Source: Torymus aiolomorphi (taxonomy: Eukaryota > Arthropoda > Insecta > Hymenoptera > Torymidae). Taken from it: DNA of 64,000 bases. A program made the position numbers and the translations under genes. The notes under the pieces were generated by a model. It did no database searches. It saw only the letters and a program-made list of their open reading frames with translations, and had not been told where the DNA came from. Position 1 is the stretch's first letter. Each line of letters begins with the position of its first letter. The stretch spans positions 215,502,942 to 215,566,941 of the forward strand of contig CM070874.1 in the NCBI GenBank assembly GCA_036365515.1. The letters are read 5' to 3'. Below, in pieces: positions 10,989-21,479 of the stretch.

Positions 10989-12200
10989 TTAATACTCTGA
11001 ACTCAGAGAGGTTTTTTTGAGCTTCAGTATACTTTCACCTATCGGAATAATAGCATGGTATTGTAACGTGCCTAGTATAGATTTAGCCTTGTCCAGTGTT
11101 GGTTTTAGTTTCAAAACCGTTTCTTCATACGATGCTTTACTGCTATAAAAAAACTTTGGTTTGTTTGCAGTTATCTTTAGCCCAGTTGCACAGCTCTCTT
11201 GGCGTTAAAATATGATTACTAGAAGAAACTTGTAGACTAGCTCGTTTTGCACCTCGTTTTAGTTTCGCGCCTATACCATCGCACGCACTTTTGCCATGTG
11301 CTGTGGCATAAAAATGCCACTCGGCAGTAACTCCAAAATCTTTCTCGTGAAAAAGAAGATTTGGAAAATTTGATTTATTCTTAAAATGCTGATCTGCTCC
11401 ATCAGTCAAATAATAAACTTTCTTGACTGCAAAATTAGCTTTAAGGTAAGATATTATAATTTTCTGATATTCATAAATGGCTATGGTATCATGATTTAAA
11501 TTGTCGGAAATTACAGTAATGCTTACACGTTTCAGTTCATTATTTTGTTTATAGTACACTACAATTGTAAAAACTGTTGCCTGGTTATTATTCCAGTGGA
11601 AGGACTGTGTAGAATTTTCTATAACGAAAGCATAATTTTCTGTGAAATCGCAACACACGTGAAATTCTTCTTCTTGAAGATTGCTTTTTAAGTTATTTAT
11701 AAAAAGTGATTTTTCTTAGCGAAAAAATCGTCAGTTTTTAATTTTATTAATTTTTCCCCGAGTATGTCCATAAATTCGTGCACATTTACAGTTTTGGAAG
11801 CTATTGTACACCTATCTCTTTGAAACCATGATTGATACTCGATTTGAAAAATATCACTTTCATCAAAAAATTCAAGCAAATTTTTTCGTAATATAGACAT
11901 ATTGGGGCAATCCAAACAGTCACCCAAATAGCATCTATCTTGTACATCATTACACACAAATGCTTGGATACAATCGTGGTAGCTTTTAAGAGGCAATTGA
12001 GTGTCTTTAGTTAAATTTTCTATATCCATAGCACTTAGCATGAACTTCACATTTTCGTGATGCACACACACGCATACATTGTGTGTACCCCTACTCCCAG
12101 CTAAAACACAATGTGGTGGCCTCAATTCTGTAAATTTAGTAAAACCAATATTAACGCATTCATGTCTCCTCTGGGATTTCCAACATCTAAAACAGAGAAA
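10989..12200 (-). pseudogene. Broken transposase-like gene (HWNN.Q.T / CDGIG family)
   Basis: Three collinear minus-strand blocks make one product. The N-block is at 12200-11697 (ELRPPHCVLAGSRGTHNVCVC, then CP..S.LRKNL). The middle block is at about 11690-11143 (CCDFTENYAFV, FHWNNNQAT, YLTDGADQHFKNKSNF, HGKSACDGIGAKLKRGAKRASL). The C-block is at about 11140-10989 (ILGTLQYHAIIPI). Single-base frameshifts separate them near 11700 and 11150, both at A/T runs. This motif set is found in uncharacterised proteins spread in high copy through arthropods and cnidarians; its acidic residues (DFTENY, TDG) and repeat behaviour suggest a transposase. The reading frame stays open upstream to a polypyrimidine-AG at about 12190, which could be a 3' splice site. 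Identification as transposon-borne is inference. Confidence 0.6.
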
Positions 12201-12233
12201 GAGGAAATTTGGTAAGGTCGTGGTGTTGGAATT

Positions 12234-12986
12234 TTAGACGTCGCAGGCTCGCTGTGGTTTCCCACCGGCCGCGACGTAGGAAAGCGGACGGGTCAGGTGG
12301 CTTTCCGAGGGCGCCTGCGACCTCGCTGTGGTTGGGCTGGGGCGGATCGGGCCACCGGATTCGGCCAGAGTGGGTCTACTACCACTGCTCGTGCTCCTGC
12401 GGGTCTTCCACGTCCTCTCCGTGGAGGAGGTGAGGCGGGCGGTGCCACCGGGGTCTGCTCGAGTGTGTCTACTACCACTGCTTGAGCACCCGGGGGCCTC
12501 CCGCGTCTCCTCAGAAGCGTTTCGTCCGTAAGGGCGTCCCGGGGGCCCGCTCGTTGGCGCGGCCTCCACGTCGACCGTCCCTTCCGGCTCTTCGGGTTCT
12601 GACGAAGCAAAGTGGTAGCTTTTTAGCTGTTTCGCAGACAACACCTCTTCTACCTCACCGCCCTCGCCTACCAATCTGTAGGTGTTAGGTTCAAGGGTAT
12701 CCGTAATCCAATACGGACCTTCGAAATTCGGCGCTAACTTCGCCGCAATGCCCTTGGCGGCTGAGGATAGGGGATGGCTGCGCTTCCACACTCTGTCACC
12801 TGGTTTGAAAGTTGGCTCGCTCCTGCCGGCATCATAATAGCCGGCTTGGCGTTCTTGAGCCGCGCGCGATCTAGAAGCGGCGCGCGCGTGTAACTCTCGA
12901 AGAGTCTCCATTCGCTCCTTCCAGCGAGCCAACCTTTCTTCTTGAGCCGGGTTGTCTGCTGCTACCTCTTGCATCTTTCTTTGCAT
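12234..12986 (-). pseudogene. Outer gypsy Pol: integrase C-terminal region
   Basis: Minus-strand ORF of 250 codons. Its N-terminal half has the features of a gypsy integrase tail: a basic/coiled segment (ERLARWKERMETLRELHARA), then FKPGDRVW, KLAPNFEGPYWI and an NTYRLV core typical of the SH3-like DNA-binding fold. The C-terminal half is Pro/Ser/Arg-rich with a repeated VVDTL/VVDPL-type segment visible in an overlapping frame. It is separated from the integrase catalytic core by a gap at 12987-13154 whose frame is not open. The Pol chain ends here; the element has no LTR beyond it. Confidence 0.7.
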
Positions 12987-13154
12987 GCCAGGGGGTTCTG
13001 GCTATCTCCCATTAAGCATTAGAGCCGGGCTCATCCCAGTAGAACTTTGCTCAGCCGTATTCATGGCGACGAGAAGTTTCGGAATCTTCTCGTCCCATGT
13101 ACTATGCCGCTCCGTAAGGTAGGAAGCGGCCATCGTCTTTAGCGTACGGTTGGC

Positions 13155-14236
13155 TCATTCTACCGGATTAGCCTGAGGGTGATATGGAGCAGTGCGGGTG
13201 TGGTGCACACCGCACTCCCGCAGGAAGCCTTCCACGGCATCGTTCTTAAACTCTGTGCCGTTGTCAGACAAGAAGACTTCCGGGCAACCGAATCGAAGAA
13301 AGATCTTCCGATTTATTTCCGCTATCTCCGTCTTGGCGTTGGCCTTACGTATGGGAGATGCGTCTACCCACCTGGTGAAATGGTATGGAACACCAGGATG
13401 TACTCGCAGCCTTTGGAGTTTCGAGGCAATGGTCCAATGATGTCTCCAGCCACGACTTGCCAGAATTTGTCGACTACTCGGCGCACCATGAGGCCGGCTG
13501 GAGCCCTTTGTTCCACCTTTAAGCGCTGGTACGTCTGGCAGTTTCGCACGTACTCCTGCGTTTCCACATAGTAGCGCGGCAATTCCTGCAACACCTCGCG
13601 ACGATGCTCTTCTGGCACAACCAGTTTCCACGAAACGTCATCGTCGCCGAGGGTTGAGTCTATCTCTGAGTTGGGGTGGTACCGATAGAGACTGCCTGCT
13701 ACGAGTTTGTAGGTAGGGTAGTCATTGGGCTGCTCTTTGACCTTGGCGCACCACTCCTGGTACCACGTGTCCTCGGTGTCGGTGAACCACGACATCGCAG
13801 CCACTTCTAGCCCGTCCTCATCCTCATACATACGAGAGAGGGCGTCTGCCACGTGGTTCAAGACGCCTTTGCGGTGTTCAACGGTGAACTTGTGGCCTTG
13901 TAGCTCCAATGCCCAACGAGCCAACTTGCTCGTTGGATTTTTCAGTTGGCAGGGCCATCGCAAGCTGCTGTGGTCTGTCACTACCTTAAACCCGTAGCAC
14001 TCGATGTATGGGCGAAACTTTTGGATGGCCCATACTACCGTGAGGCACTCTCGCTCGGTAACGCTGTAGTTACGCTCTGCCGATATGAGCACACGGCTCG
14101 CGAAATCGATCACCCTCTCCTGCCCTTCTAACTCTTGGAGTAGCACTGCGCCTAAGCCCACGTCACTCGCAGCCGTCTGCACGATGTATAACCCCTCAGG
14201 ATGGGGTCGGTGCAGCACCGGAGCGGTCATCACCAT
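13155..14236 (-). pseudogene. Outer gypsy Pol: RNase H, integrase zinc region and core
   Basis: Two overlapping minus-strand reading frames. From 14236 the RNase H part runs through QTAASDVGLGAVLLQ, ERNYSVTERECLTVVWAI, KVVTDHSSLRW and HVADALSR, then an integrase H-C zinc region (EEHRREVLQ...NCQTYQR) and the start of the core (VVAGDIIGPLPR). A frameshift near 13370-13400 moves the rest into another frame (RWVDASPIRKA, FLSDNGTEFKND, APYHPQANPVE), giving the second Asp and its neighbourhood. The usual DTGA-like RNase H first motif reads QTAASD, so at least one acidic position may be altered. Confidence 0.75.
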
Positions 14237-15166
14237 CGCCCTCAGCAGATCGAAAGCGTGCTGCTGCTCCTCGAGCCACTCATACTTCTGGGTTTTCTTA
14301 GTCAGATTCGTAAGCGGTCAGCGATGGTAGCGTAGTTCGGGATGAACTTCCGATACCACGATGTGGTACCTAGGAACCTCCGCAGTGCCTTCAGGTTCTG
14401 GGGCAACCGGTAGTTTCTGATTGGTTCGATCTTGGCCGGGTTAGGCCTCGTGCCGTCCCGGTTAACCAAGAAACCCAGTTATGCTACCCCTGGCTTGCAG
14501 AAAACGCACTTATCTGCATTGAGCGTCAATCCAGCGGCTGCCAGCTATTCTAGCACCATTCCGAGGTACTCCTTATGCTTCTCAAATGACTCGGCGACAA
14601 TTATAATGTCGTCGAGGTAGGCATAGACGTACTGCTCTAGCTCGGGTCCGAGCACCTGGTCTATGAGCCGCTGGAAGGTAGCGGGCGTGTTCGTAAGCCC
14701 ATACGGCATCCGCCGGAATTAGTATAGCCCCATCCCGGGGACCGTAAAGGCTGTTATAGGTCGCGCTTCCGGCGCCATGGGGTATCTGGTGGTATGCACT
14801 CTTAAGGTTGAGCGTGGAGATGAACTTCGCCTTCCTCAATTTCCGCAGAATATCCAGCATATTCGGTAGAGGGTAGGCGTCTGGTTCCGTGACTGCGTTC
14901 ACCTTGCGCAGGTCTTCACAGAACCACCGTGTTCCGTCACTCTTCCGCATCATCACGATGGAGCTCGACCAACCGCTTCGAGAGGGCTCGTTCACTCCTT
15001 TTTCGAGCATCTCCTTTACTTGGCGGTGCATCTCTACTTGCACCTTATCCGAAACTGGATAGTGCTTCTGCTTCATTGGTCGAGTGTCCCGCTGAGTGAT
15101 CTCATGCTCCACGCCCTTTATGCATCCTAAGCCTGGCGGAAGCTTGCTCAGGATGGCGTCGATCAT
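14237..15166 (-). pseudogene. Outer gypsy Pol: reverse transcriptase
   Basis: Opens with EHEITQRDTRPMKQKHYPVS and continues through EMLEKGVNEPSRSGWSSSIVM, DLRKVNAVTEPDAYPLPNM and TLNLKSAYHQIP, the RT fingers and first palm motifs. Near 14780 the frame shifts. In the new frame the YLDD catalytic box is found at about 14590-14612 followed by a KHKEYLG segment. Further stops lie in 14237-14580, where NADKCVFC and RNGTRPNPAKI-type thumb sequence can be recognised piecemeal. Several independent breaks mean no functional RT. Confidence 0.75.
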
Positions 15167-15184
15167 TACCTTTAGCTCCGCCCG

Positions 15185-15600
15185 CTAAAGGTCCGTAGCG
15201 TCCTCGAGCCCGATAGCAGACACTGCGCTTGCATCGGTCGTCAAGCTGGCTACTTCCAGCTCGACATAGGCTTCTGAGTCCTTACAGAAGAGCCTATCCG
15301 TATCCGGTTCAAGTACAGCCCTGAACGCATGTACAAAGTTAACCCCTAAGTAGCAGTGTGCATCGAGCTGGGGCATAATGTCGACTCTAATTTCGCGAGT
15401 AACCCTCCCAACGGTGAGTGGGAGAAACACGTGGTCTAGCGAGGGGCTGCGACTACCATCCGCAAGCTTCACGCCTTGTTTCTCGGACGCTACGAACTCT
15501 TTCCCGATTGTTGTGTCCAGTTAGAGCCCGACGGTGCCCATCACCGTGGTGGATGCTCCCGGATTCAGTAACGCTCGGAGGTTGAACTCACCCACCTCAA
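15185..15600 (-). pseudogene. Outer gypsy Pol: aspartic protease remnant
   Basis: The C-terminal half (15472-15185) reads as a retropepsin tail: VKLADGS near its start, then LPLTVGRV, DIMPQLDAHCYLGVNFVHAF, matching the flap and the hydrophobic-Gly (LG) motif. Just upstream (15546-15580) the active-site box reads LNPGAST, where family members have L-D-T/P-G-A. An in-frame stop follows at about 15520. The catalytic Asp therefore appears replaced by Asn. Confidence 0.6.
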
Positions 15601-15839
15601 TTTGAACCCACTAGCGCGTCTCTGCGTTGGTTGGTCGGCCGACTGAAGCTTCGCCTCGGTCGGGAGGTGGGTGAGCCTCTGACTCCACGGAGGCCGGCCG
15701 AAGGTCGCACGCGGCCGCAGTGTCCTCGCACACTGCAGTCTTGTTCGGACTCGGCACTTGGAATGCCGCCGGGGCTAGCTGCAGTGGATCTACTACCACT
15801 GCTCGAGCTCCTCAAAGACTTGGGGCGGAGGCGATTTCC

Positions 15840-17166
15840 TCTAATCGCCCCCCTTCCCGTTTCCCGAACAATTAGGTCAATACCTTGCAATGGAACCGAT
15901 CTTGCCGCATGAGTAACAACTCAGCGGCGGCCTCGGCTCCCCTGGGGTTCAACCCCCGGGATTGGCAGGCGACACGGAGTCCCCTCTCGAACTCGCGTCC
16001 TTGCCGGCCGGAGTCGGCACCGGGGACCTCTGTACCCCCATTCACCCAGGCGGCTGATGGCCACGCCCTCTACGCGGGCCACCAGGCGCATGCCTCGATG
16101 GGGGCTCTGCTTGAGGGCTTGTCAGCTCGGCAAGGCTCTGCTTTAGCACCCGCCGAAGCATGTCCTCCAAATCCTCCAATTTGCGCTCTGTCACGCCGAC
16201 CGCAGCAGCTACTTTGCCCTCCTTGGCGTCTGCCTTGGACTTCCTCTGCGGGTCGGCTTTAGGGGGCGGCTTCTAAGCCATCTCCGGCAGTAGCGTCGTC
16301 GCTGGCTTTGGAGGCGGCCTATAAGGTCTGGAATTTTCCAGAGTCTGCTCCGCCTCAACCACCAGCTCTAACAGACCCTCTACTGTCTGGAAGTCTGTCC
16401 TCCGAACCATGGCTTGCAGCTGTGGTCGGAGGTTCCGGTGGAGTTGATCCAGCTCTTGCTCCATCTTGGGGGGAGGCGATATCTTGCGATTGATCGCTAT
16501 GAGGCACGTGATGTAGTCCCTCACGGCCTCCTCTTCCCCCTGGATGCGGTTATTAGCCTCCGCTATTAGCCGCTACTGGAATCCTTTGATAGTTCCATAC
16601 CAGCGCCTCGCCGCTGATACGAAGTCTTGCCACGTGGCCCACTTCTCCTTCTCGTTGCGGTACCACGTGACCGCCGTATCTGTGAACAGCTCCGATAGCG
16701 ACGAGAGCACCTCTTCTTCGGTGAGGTTGGCCAGGACTCTACAGTCTTCTACTCTAGCCAGGAACACCTCGATGATCTGGCTCTTTGCACCAGAGAATCG
16801 TATCTGCCACTTCCGCACAACCTGGCCTATATCTCTCGAGTGGTAAAACCCCGACCTCGAGAGAATTGCCGATGTGCCCTGTGTGGTCTGGTGTTGCCAG
16901 CTCGAACTTCTCGCCGGATACCAGCGATCACCTCCCTCCCAGGCTGTATTTCCGTCCCGGAAACCAGCCTGGTCCCTGGGGCGAGCTGACGGGGGCGAAC
17001 GTTGCCTTTCGTCCCATGCTCTTGGTTCATCCGCTGCATAAAACGTTTCCTCAAAGTGGACGTTCTGTCCTGGCCTCGCGTCATATATTCTGGTGCTATA
17101 CGCCGCCTGTCGCTGCTGATCTGTTAGTCTCTGCTGCAGCGACCGGACTTCTGTTATTAGATCTAC
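15840..17166 (-). pseudogene. Outer gypsy Gag, C-terminal two thirds
   Basis: Gag blocks are at 17084-16827 (basic, Arg-rich), 16818-16573 and 16524-16273. The middle block is the recognisable one: KWQIRFSGAKSQIIEVFLARVEDCRVLANLTEEEV is the entry to the retrotransposon Gag domain, with WYRNEKEKWATW after it. The third block has the DYITCLIAINRKI helix. A degraded CCHC knuckle (CYSCGKIGS) is near 15870-15915. Stops at about 16525 and 16570 separate blocks. At 17166 the chain stops abruptly at the BEL 5' LTR and resumes at 31193. Confidence 0.65.
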
Positions 17167-17480
17167 TGTTGGGAATTCAGCATAAAATGCTATACGCCGA
17201 GAGCGTTTCCCTCTCCTCTAGCCTTCTATACATACGTGAGAGAGCATTGTCAGTCAGCGCTCTCCACGCGTCTCTCTTACCGCCCCTCCTTTCGACCAAG
17301 ACACGCCGACGGCACTTCGCAGCGCCGGCCGGCTCAGTTCACGCGCGACGGCCAGAGAGAGAGAAGCAACATCTGTACGCCAAGAGGCACGACGGCACTT
17401 CAATAAAACCATTTCATTTCTCCACACGAAACGTTACTTATTTGAACCTCTTCAGTCCACCATTCAACTTCTACACAAAA
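17167..17480 (+). repeat. BEL 5' LTR
   Basis: Starts TGTTGGGAATTCAGC and runs to about CTTCTACACAAAAA. It contains an AATAAAACC signal near 17402. A TTTGGTCCTTCGAGCCGG segment follows directly (about 17484), in the position of a primer-binding region. Its exact 3' base is uncertain by a few nucleotides in the A-run. Confidence 0.85.
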
Positions 17481-19102
17481 AATATTTGGTCCTTCGAGCC
17501 GGATTGTGGGAGAGCTTCAGCACGCCATGGCCACAGCTAGGAGAACCCTTTCTACTATGACCTACGTCTACTCTCGAGTGGCGTAGGACTAGTCATCTCT
17601 TCCGCAGGTACGCATCAAAGTGTTTGTGGTCGTGAGTGCCGATTAAAGTTAGCTTGCTCGCTTGCTAACTTCGCGTGAACGTTGCTGTCTCTCTCTTTCG
17701 TTTAACGCCGTCGCGCACTCGGAAGCCATCTTCTAAGGCTTCCGAAGGGGAAATAGCACATTCAATTGCTATTTACTCCATTTCTGAGAACGCCTTGGAG
17801 TGTGCGTTGTTATCGACTCCAAGACGTCGCCAAGAGCGTGCGCTGTAAAACCAGCTCTAGAATCACCGCGTTCGTACGGTGATCGGCAGCCATCTTGTCG
17901 TACTCAAAGCAACAAGTGGCAACTTTCTCATCAGAGCCACGGTTAAGCCAGCTCTAGAATCATCACGATCGTACGATGATCATTTAATCGTTGCCGGCTA
18001 TTGCAACGATTCGAAAAGGGGTTCACGCCTCTCAATTCACGGACCACCCACGTGGAGCGTACTCGCTACGGGGTCCACATCAGTCAAGCCAAGGAGTACC
18101 CGCGTGCATCGTACACGCTACGGGGCACACAGGAGTCAAGCCACGGAGTACCCGTGTGGACATGGCTCACTACAACATCAAGGACCGAGACGTTCGTCGG
18201 GCATACCGGGAGCTTTCCTCGAAGGAGGAAGAGACGTCTGCAAGTGAACGACCATAAGGACGAGTGACGTTCAGGACGCCGCGAACGTCGTCGCCAAGCA
18301 TAATTGGAGTGGACGAGTCCATGTTCATTAGCCAGGGGGCGCATCAGCGGAACAGAGCTGTACGCAGACGAGTCCATCTGCTTCGCTCGCTCCAGCCGGT
18401 TGAGCCCACCTGCATCGCGCTAGGATTGCGCTCGGATGCTACGTCCTAATACTTGGACACACGTATCGTTCCAATTTTATTTATTTATTTGTGCGACTCT
18501 TCGTCTAGTCATTTTAGTCTCTTCATGCAATTCAAAGAGAATTTAATGATCTCTATTTAATGTAAAGAATACTTTAATTAAAATTGAGTACATTTAATTT
18601 GAGATTAGAACTATTTAATTTGGGTTGAGTTTATTATAAAATTAATTATAATATTTAACTTGTCTTGAGAAAGTTGAATGCAATATCTGACTTAGCAAAT
18701 ACTTATGTTATGTGACCTTGTAGTTTCATTGGACGACGACTGCACATAATAAGAGATTTCGTTGCTTTAACTGAGAATCACGACTGATGCATTGCTGATT
18801 CAGTTCCGGACTATGCTGCAGGGATAGCTGAATACCTCGTCGGCAGTAACTTCACTTCTTGCAGTTAACACTGTGGATCATCAGCTGATTCACCGTCGGA
18901 ACGTTAGCAGACGCCCTCAACGTTGCATCTTCAAGCGAATATCTACGTTCATACTATCATAAGTATTATAACCTAGGCTAAGGCATAATTGTAACAATTT
19001 TCACTTATGGTTACTCTACTTTCGAGTGGATAAACATAGTTAACTCAATACCATACTTTGAATAGTCAAACTCGTTGCTAGTCAAATTACTTTGATCTCA
19101 AA
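17481..19102 (+). other. BEL leader with duplicated stem-loops
   Basis: A 1.6-kb untranslated leader ahead of the gag ATG at 19103. It contains a repeated CCAGCTCTAGAATCA segment at about 17850 and 17948; each copy is followed by a small hairpin (ATCACCG/CGGTGAT and ATCATC/GATGAT). A second pair of ~50-bp direct repeats (GTCAAGCCAMGGAGTACCCG) lies at about 18078-18106 and 18132-18160. The last ~600 bp is AT-rich without visible features. Roles in packaging or translation are possible but unproven. Confidence 0.6.
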
Positions 19103-19148
19103 ATGGAGGAGTTGCATGCTAAGCAGATGTCGCTCCAAGTTAAAATTG
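19103..19148 (+). pseudogene. BEL Gag N-terminus, cut by gypsy-2
   Basis: ATG at 19103 in an AAAATGG context opens the BEL Gag frame: 15 codons (MEELHAKQMSLQVK...) before gypsy-2 enters after ATTG. The frame resumes at 24946 in register once the 5797-bp insertion plus one TSD copy is ignored. This start is chosen because it is the last in-frame ATG before the interrupted region and follows the leader. Confidence 0.7.
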
Positions 19149-19394
19149 TGTAGGGACTGCGATCTTCCCTCTCACTCTAACTGCGAGAGTGGGGGAAGCC
19201 GCCATGTCGCGCTCTGCGTTGAGCCGCCTGCGAGCGGCAGTCGTTGCTCGAGTCCACGAGCGTGCGGACGTAGCTCCGCTGTACCTCCCGTACAACTTAA
19301 TAAACCTCGTTGCTGTTACTCCTCGACTCTCATTTCTCTCCTCTCCCCTTCCTTCCTGGAACGTGTTGAGAGCCGTGGGGCTAAGATCCCCACA
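19149..19394 (+). repeat. Gypsy-2 5' LTR with long hairpin
   Basis: Runs TGTAGGGACTGCG to GATCCCCACA. Near its start, 19164-19198 can fold into a strong hairpin (CTTCCC pairs with GGGAAG, CACTCT with AGAGTG). A polyadenylation-like AATAAACC lies near 19298. TTGGTGACCCCGACTGAAAG follows at 19395 in the primer-binding position. The matching 3' LTR is 24696-24941. Confidence 0.9.
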
Positions 19395-20585
19395 TTGGTG
19401 ACCCCGACTGAAAGTCACCGAGGAGGTGTGACAGGTGTGGACCTGTCGTGGCGTATCCTCGCCGCCACCGCCGTCGTCTATACGGCACATCGTCCTCGCT
19501 ACTACCTCTTATGTGACTCTCGAGTCCGTAAGGGTAGTTTTTATCGGTAGTTAACCGGGTAAGCATTCGCCTCCGGCTGTCGAACTTTCCGTATGCGTGC
19601 TGGCACGCCGGCGCATACTGGAATTTTCGACCTTTGTCGAATTACGTCGTGTGCGTGCTGGCACGCCGGCGCACACGCGTAAGTAAACCAACGGCCCAGA
19701 GCCTCAAGCGCACCTGCGCAATCACCGTGCCTCGTCGAGTCATCTCCGAGACATCGCAGCTTTCAACGCCAGATCTCCAGGTGCGTACTTGCGTGAAGCC
19801 ACCGTCACCGGCGCCTTCAAACGCACCTGTTGAGCAACGTGAAGCAGATCTCCGGGTGCGGCTTTGCGTGAAGCCACCGTCACCGGCGCCTTTTTACCGC
19901 ACCCGTCGAGCACCAGGAAGTCAGCTGCGGCAACACCTCGTCGAGTCTTCTCCGAGGCGGTCGATCTTCAGACTTCAATAATTCGTCGAGGTATGCGTGC
20001 GGGGAATTAGGGTGCGTGATCTGCGAAATTAATAAAGTCACGCGTGCGCGCGTTTTCGTATTCTGAGAACTGTTGTCGCGCGCCGCGCGTTTACTCGCGA
20101 GCTTTGAATTCGCGGAATTCGCGTGCAACGGGTTCGCGTTCCGAGAACGGTCGGCCATTTTAGCGGTCATTTTGAATTTCGCGTGCTATTATGTTTTGAA
20201 GCTCGCTCTTGCGCAAGCTGATACGAAAAACCTTTTAGTATTTTCGAGTCACGTGTATTGGATTTTTTCAATTTTAGTAAATTTACGCATCGTCTAGTTA
20301 CATGCGTTAATAAAATTCTTTAAAATTTTTTTTGTTTAACGGGAAAGTGATCTCTTAGCCTCTTACACGGCTTATTAAAAATTTCGATTCATAGTTTTAA
20401 GTATTAGCACAGGTTAGTTTTAAAAACCATTGTCGGTGCCTGCGAGCACCAACTAGGGAGCTTGTGATACGCATTGCGGCGTAAGGCAATTTAGGCATTC
20501 TCTCTATCCTCCACGTGTACTCGAGTCGCGTGGGGATAGCTATCTACGTGCTAGGCTTTAGGCTCGTCTACGTTTATTCGCCAAA
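19395..20585 (+). other. Gypsy-2 leader rich in duplicated RNA hairpins
   Basis: A 1.19-kb leader. Two short palindromes, GTATGCG...CGCATAC (about 19591-19620) and GTGCGTG...GGCGCAC (about 19649-19676), each contain CTGGCACGCCGG. Two ~68-bp direct repeats at 19770-19838 and 19845-19914 each form a stem-loop with an 8-bp stem and a 34-35-nt conserved loop. A CTCGTCGAGTC-TCTCCGAG hairpin word occurs on each side (about 19731-19750 and 19937-19957). The remainder to 20585 is AT-rich. Packaging, dimerisation or IRES roles are inference. Confidence 0.7.
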
Positions 20586-21479
20586 ATGCCGGTAGACGAC
20601 GAAACCTTTGCAGCTCTGCAACAGCAGATGCAACAGCTGCAACAGCGTTTTGACCGCCAAAACGAGCCGCCTGCGCAAGCGCCCAATCGTGTTGAAGGCG
20701 CGCGTATGCCGAAAATCCCGCCGTTCATTCAGACCGATCCCGAACTTTGGTTTCTACAAGTAGAGGCGACTTTCCGCAACTCGCGTATCACGACAGACCC
20801 GACGAAAGTAGATTACATTTGCCCTTCACTCGGAGGTGAGGCCTTATCGGCCATTAGGGATATAATCTCGTTAGACCCCGCTCCTGCGGACATATACAAG
20901 CAGGTCAAAGAACGCCTTATTTCCACTTTTGCCTCCTCGGCCGAACATAACCTGCGCAAGCTTCTAAAGGGGGAAGTGATGACCGATGGCAAACCCACGA
21001 GAATACTCCAAAGGCTTCGCGGCCTCAATCCTGGCTCCTGTGACGATAAAATTATTCGGTCCGTCTTCCTCGACCAACTTTCCCCACATCACCGTTCGAT
21101 TCTTGTCGCTACAGATATCGCTGATCTCAATAAACTCGCGGAGGTAGCTGACAGACTTGCTGAGGCGTCCGGCAATTCTGACCATCAGATCAGCGCCGTT
21201 TCTTCAAATAACGCCAGCCCTTTTGATGCTGAAGCTGCCTTTAAGCGCCTTGAACGAAAGTTTGAGGCACTGACAAAGAAAATTGACGGCAATGCTGGAT
21301 CTTCAAAAGAGTCATCCGGCTCCCAGACTAGAGGTAGGAGCAGGTGTGGCCGCTCTTCCAGACGCGATTCCTCAGGCTTATGCCTCGCACATAGAAAATA
21401 TCCCGATAGCCCGCGTTCTTGCAGGGAATGGTGTTCCAAGTTTTCTGATTGGCAGAAACAGAACACACCAAAAAACTAA
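20586..21479 (+). CDS. gag: Gypsy-2 Gag polyprotein
   Basis: An intact 297-codon ORF starting [20 protein letters not shown]. The N-terminal helix is Gln-rich. The central region begins at [20 protein letters not shown] (residues about 44-63) and continues through [18 protein letters not shown] and [13 protein letters not shown], the pattern of arthropod gypsy capsids that lack the classical CCHC array. The C-terminus has a Ser/Arg-rich basic patch and a C-x-x-H...C...C group ([19 protein letters not shown]) that may bind nucleic acid. It terminates at TAA 21477-21479, immediately after the slippery heptamer A AAA AAC, so a fraction of ribosomes should shift to Pol. No frameshift or stop is seen. 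Confidence 0.85.
   Translation: MPVDDETFAALQQQMQQLQQRFDRQNEPPAQAPNRVEGARMPKIPPFIQTDPELWFLQVEATFRNSRITTDPTKVDYICPSLGGEALSAIRDIISLDPAPADIYKQVKERLISTFASSAEHNLRKLLKGEVMTDGKPTRILQRLRGLNPGSCDDKIIRSVFLDQLSPHHRSILVATDIADLNKLAEVADRLAEASGNSDHQISAVSSNNASPFDAEAAFKRLERKFEALTKKIDGNAGSSKESSGSQTRGRSRCGRSSRRDSSGLCLAHRKYPDSPRSCREWCSKFSDWQKQNTPKN

Noticed and set aside
12209..12688. Plus-strand ORFs over the outer gypsy integrase
   Set aside because: GC-rich shadows of the minus-strand coding sequence without motifs.
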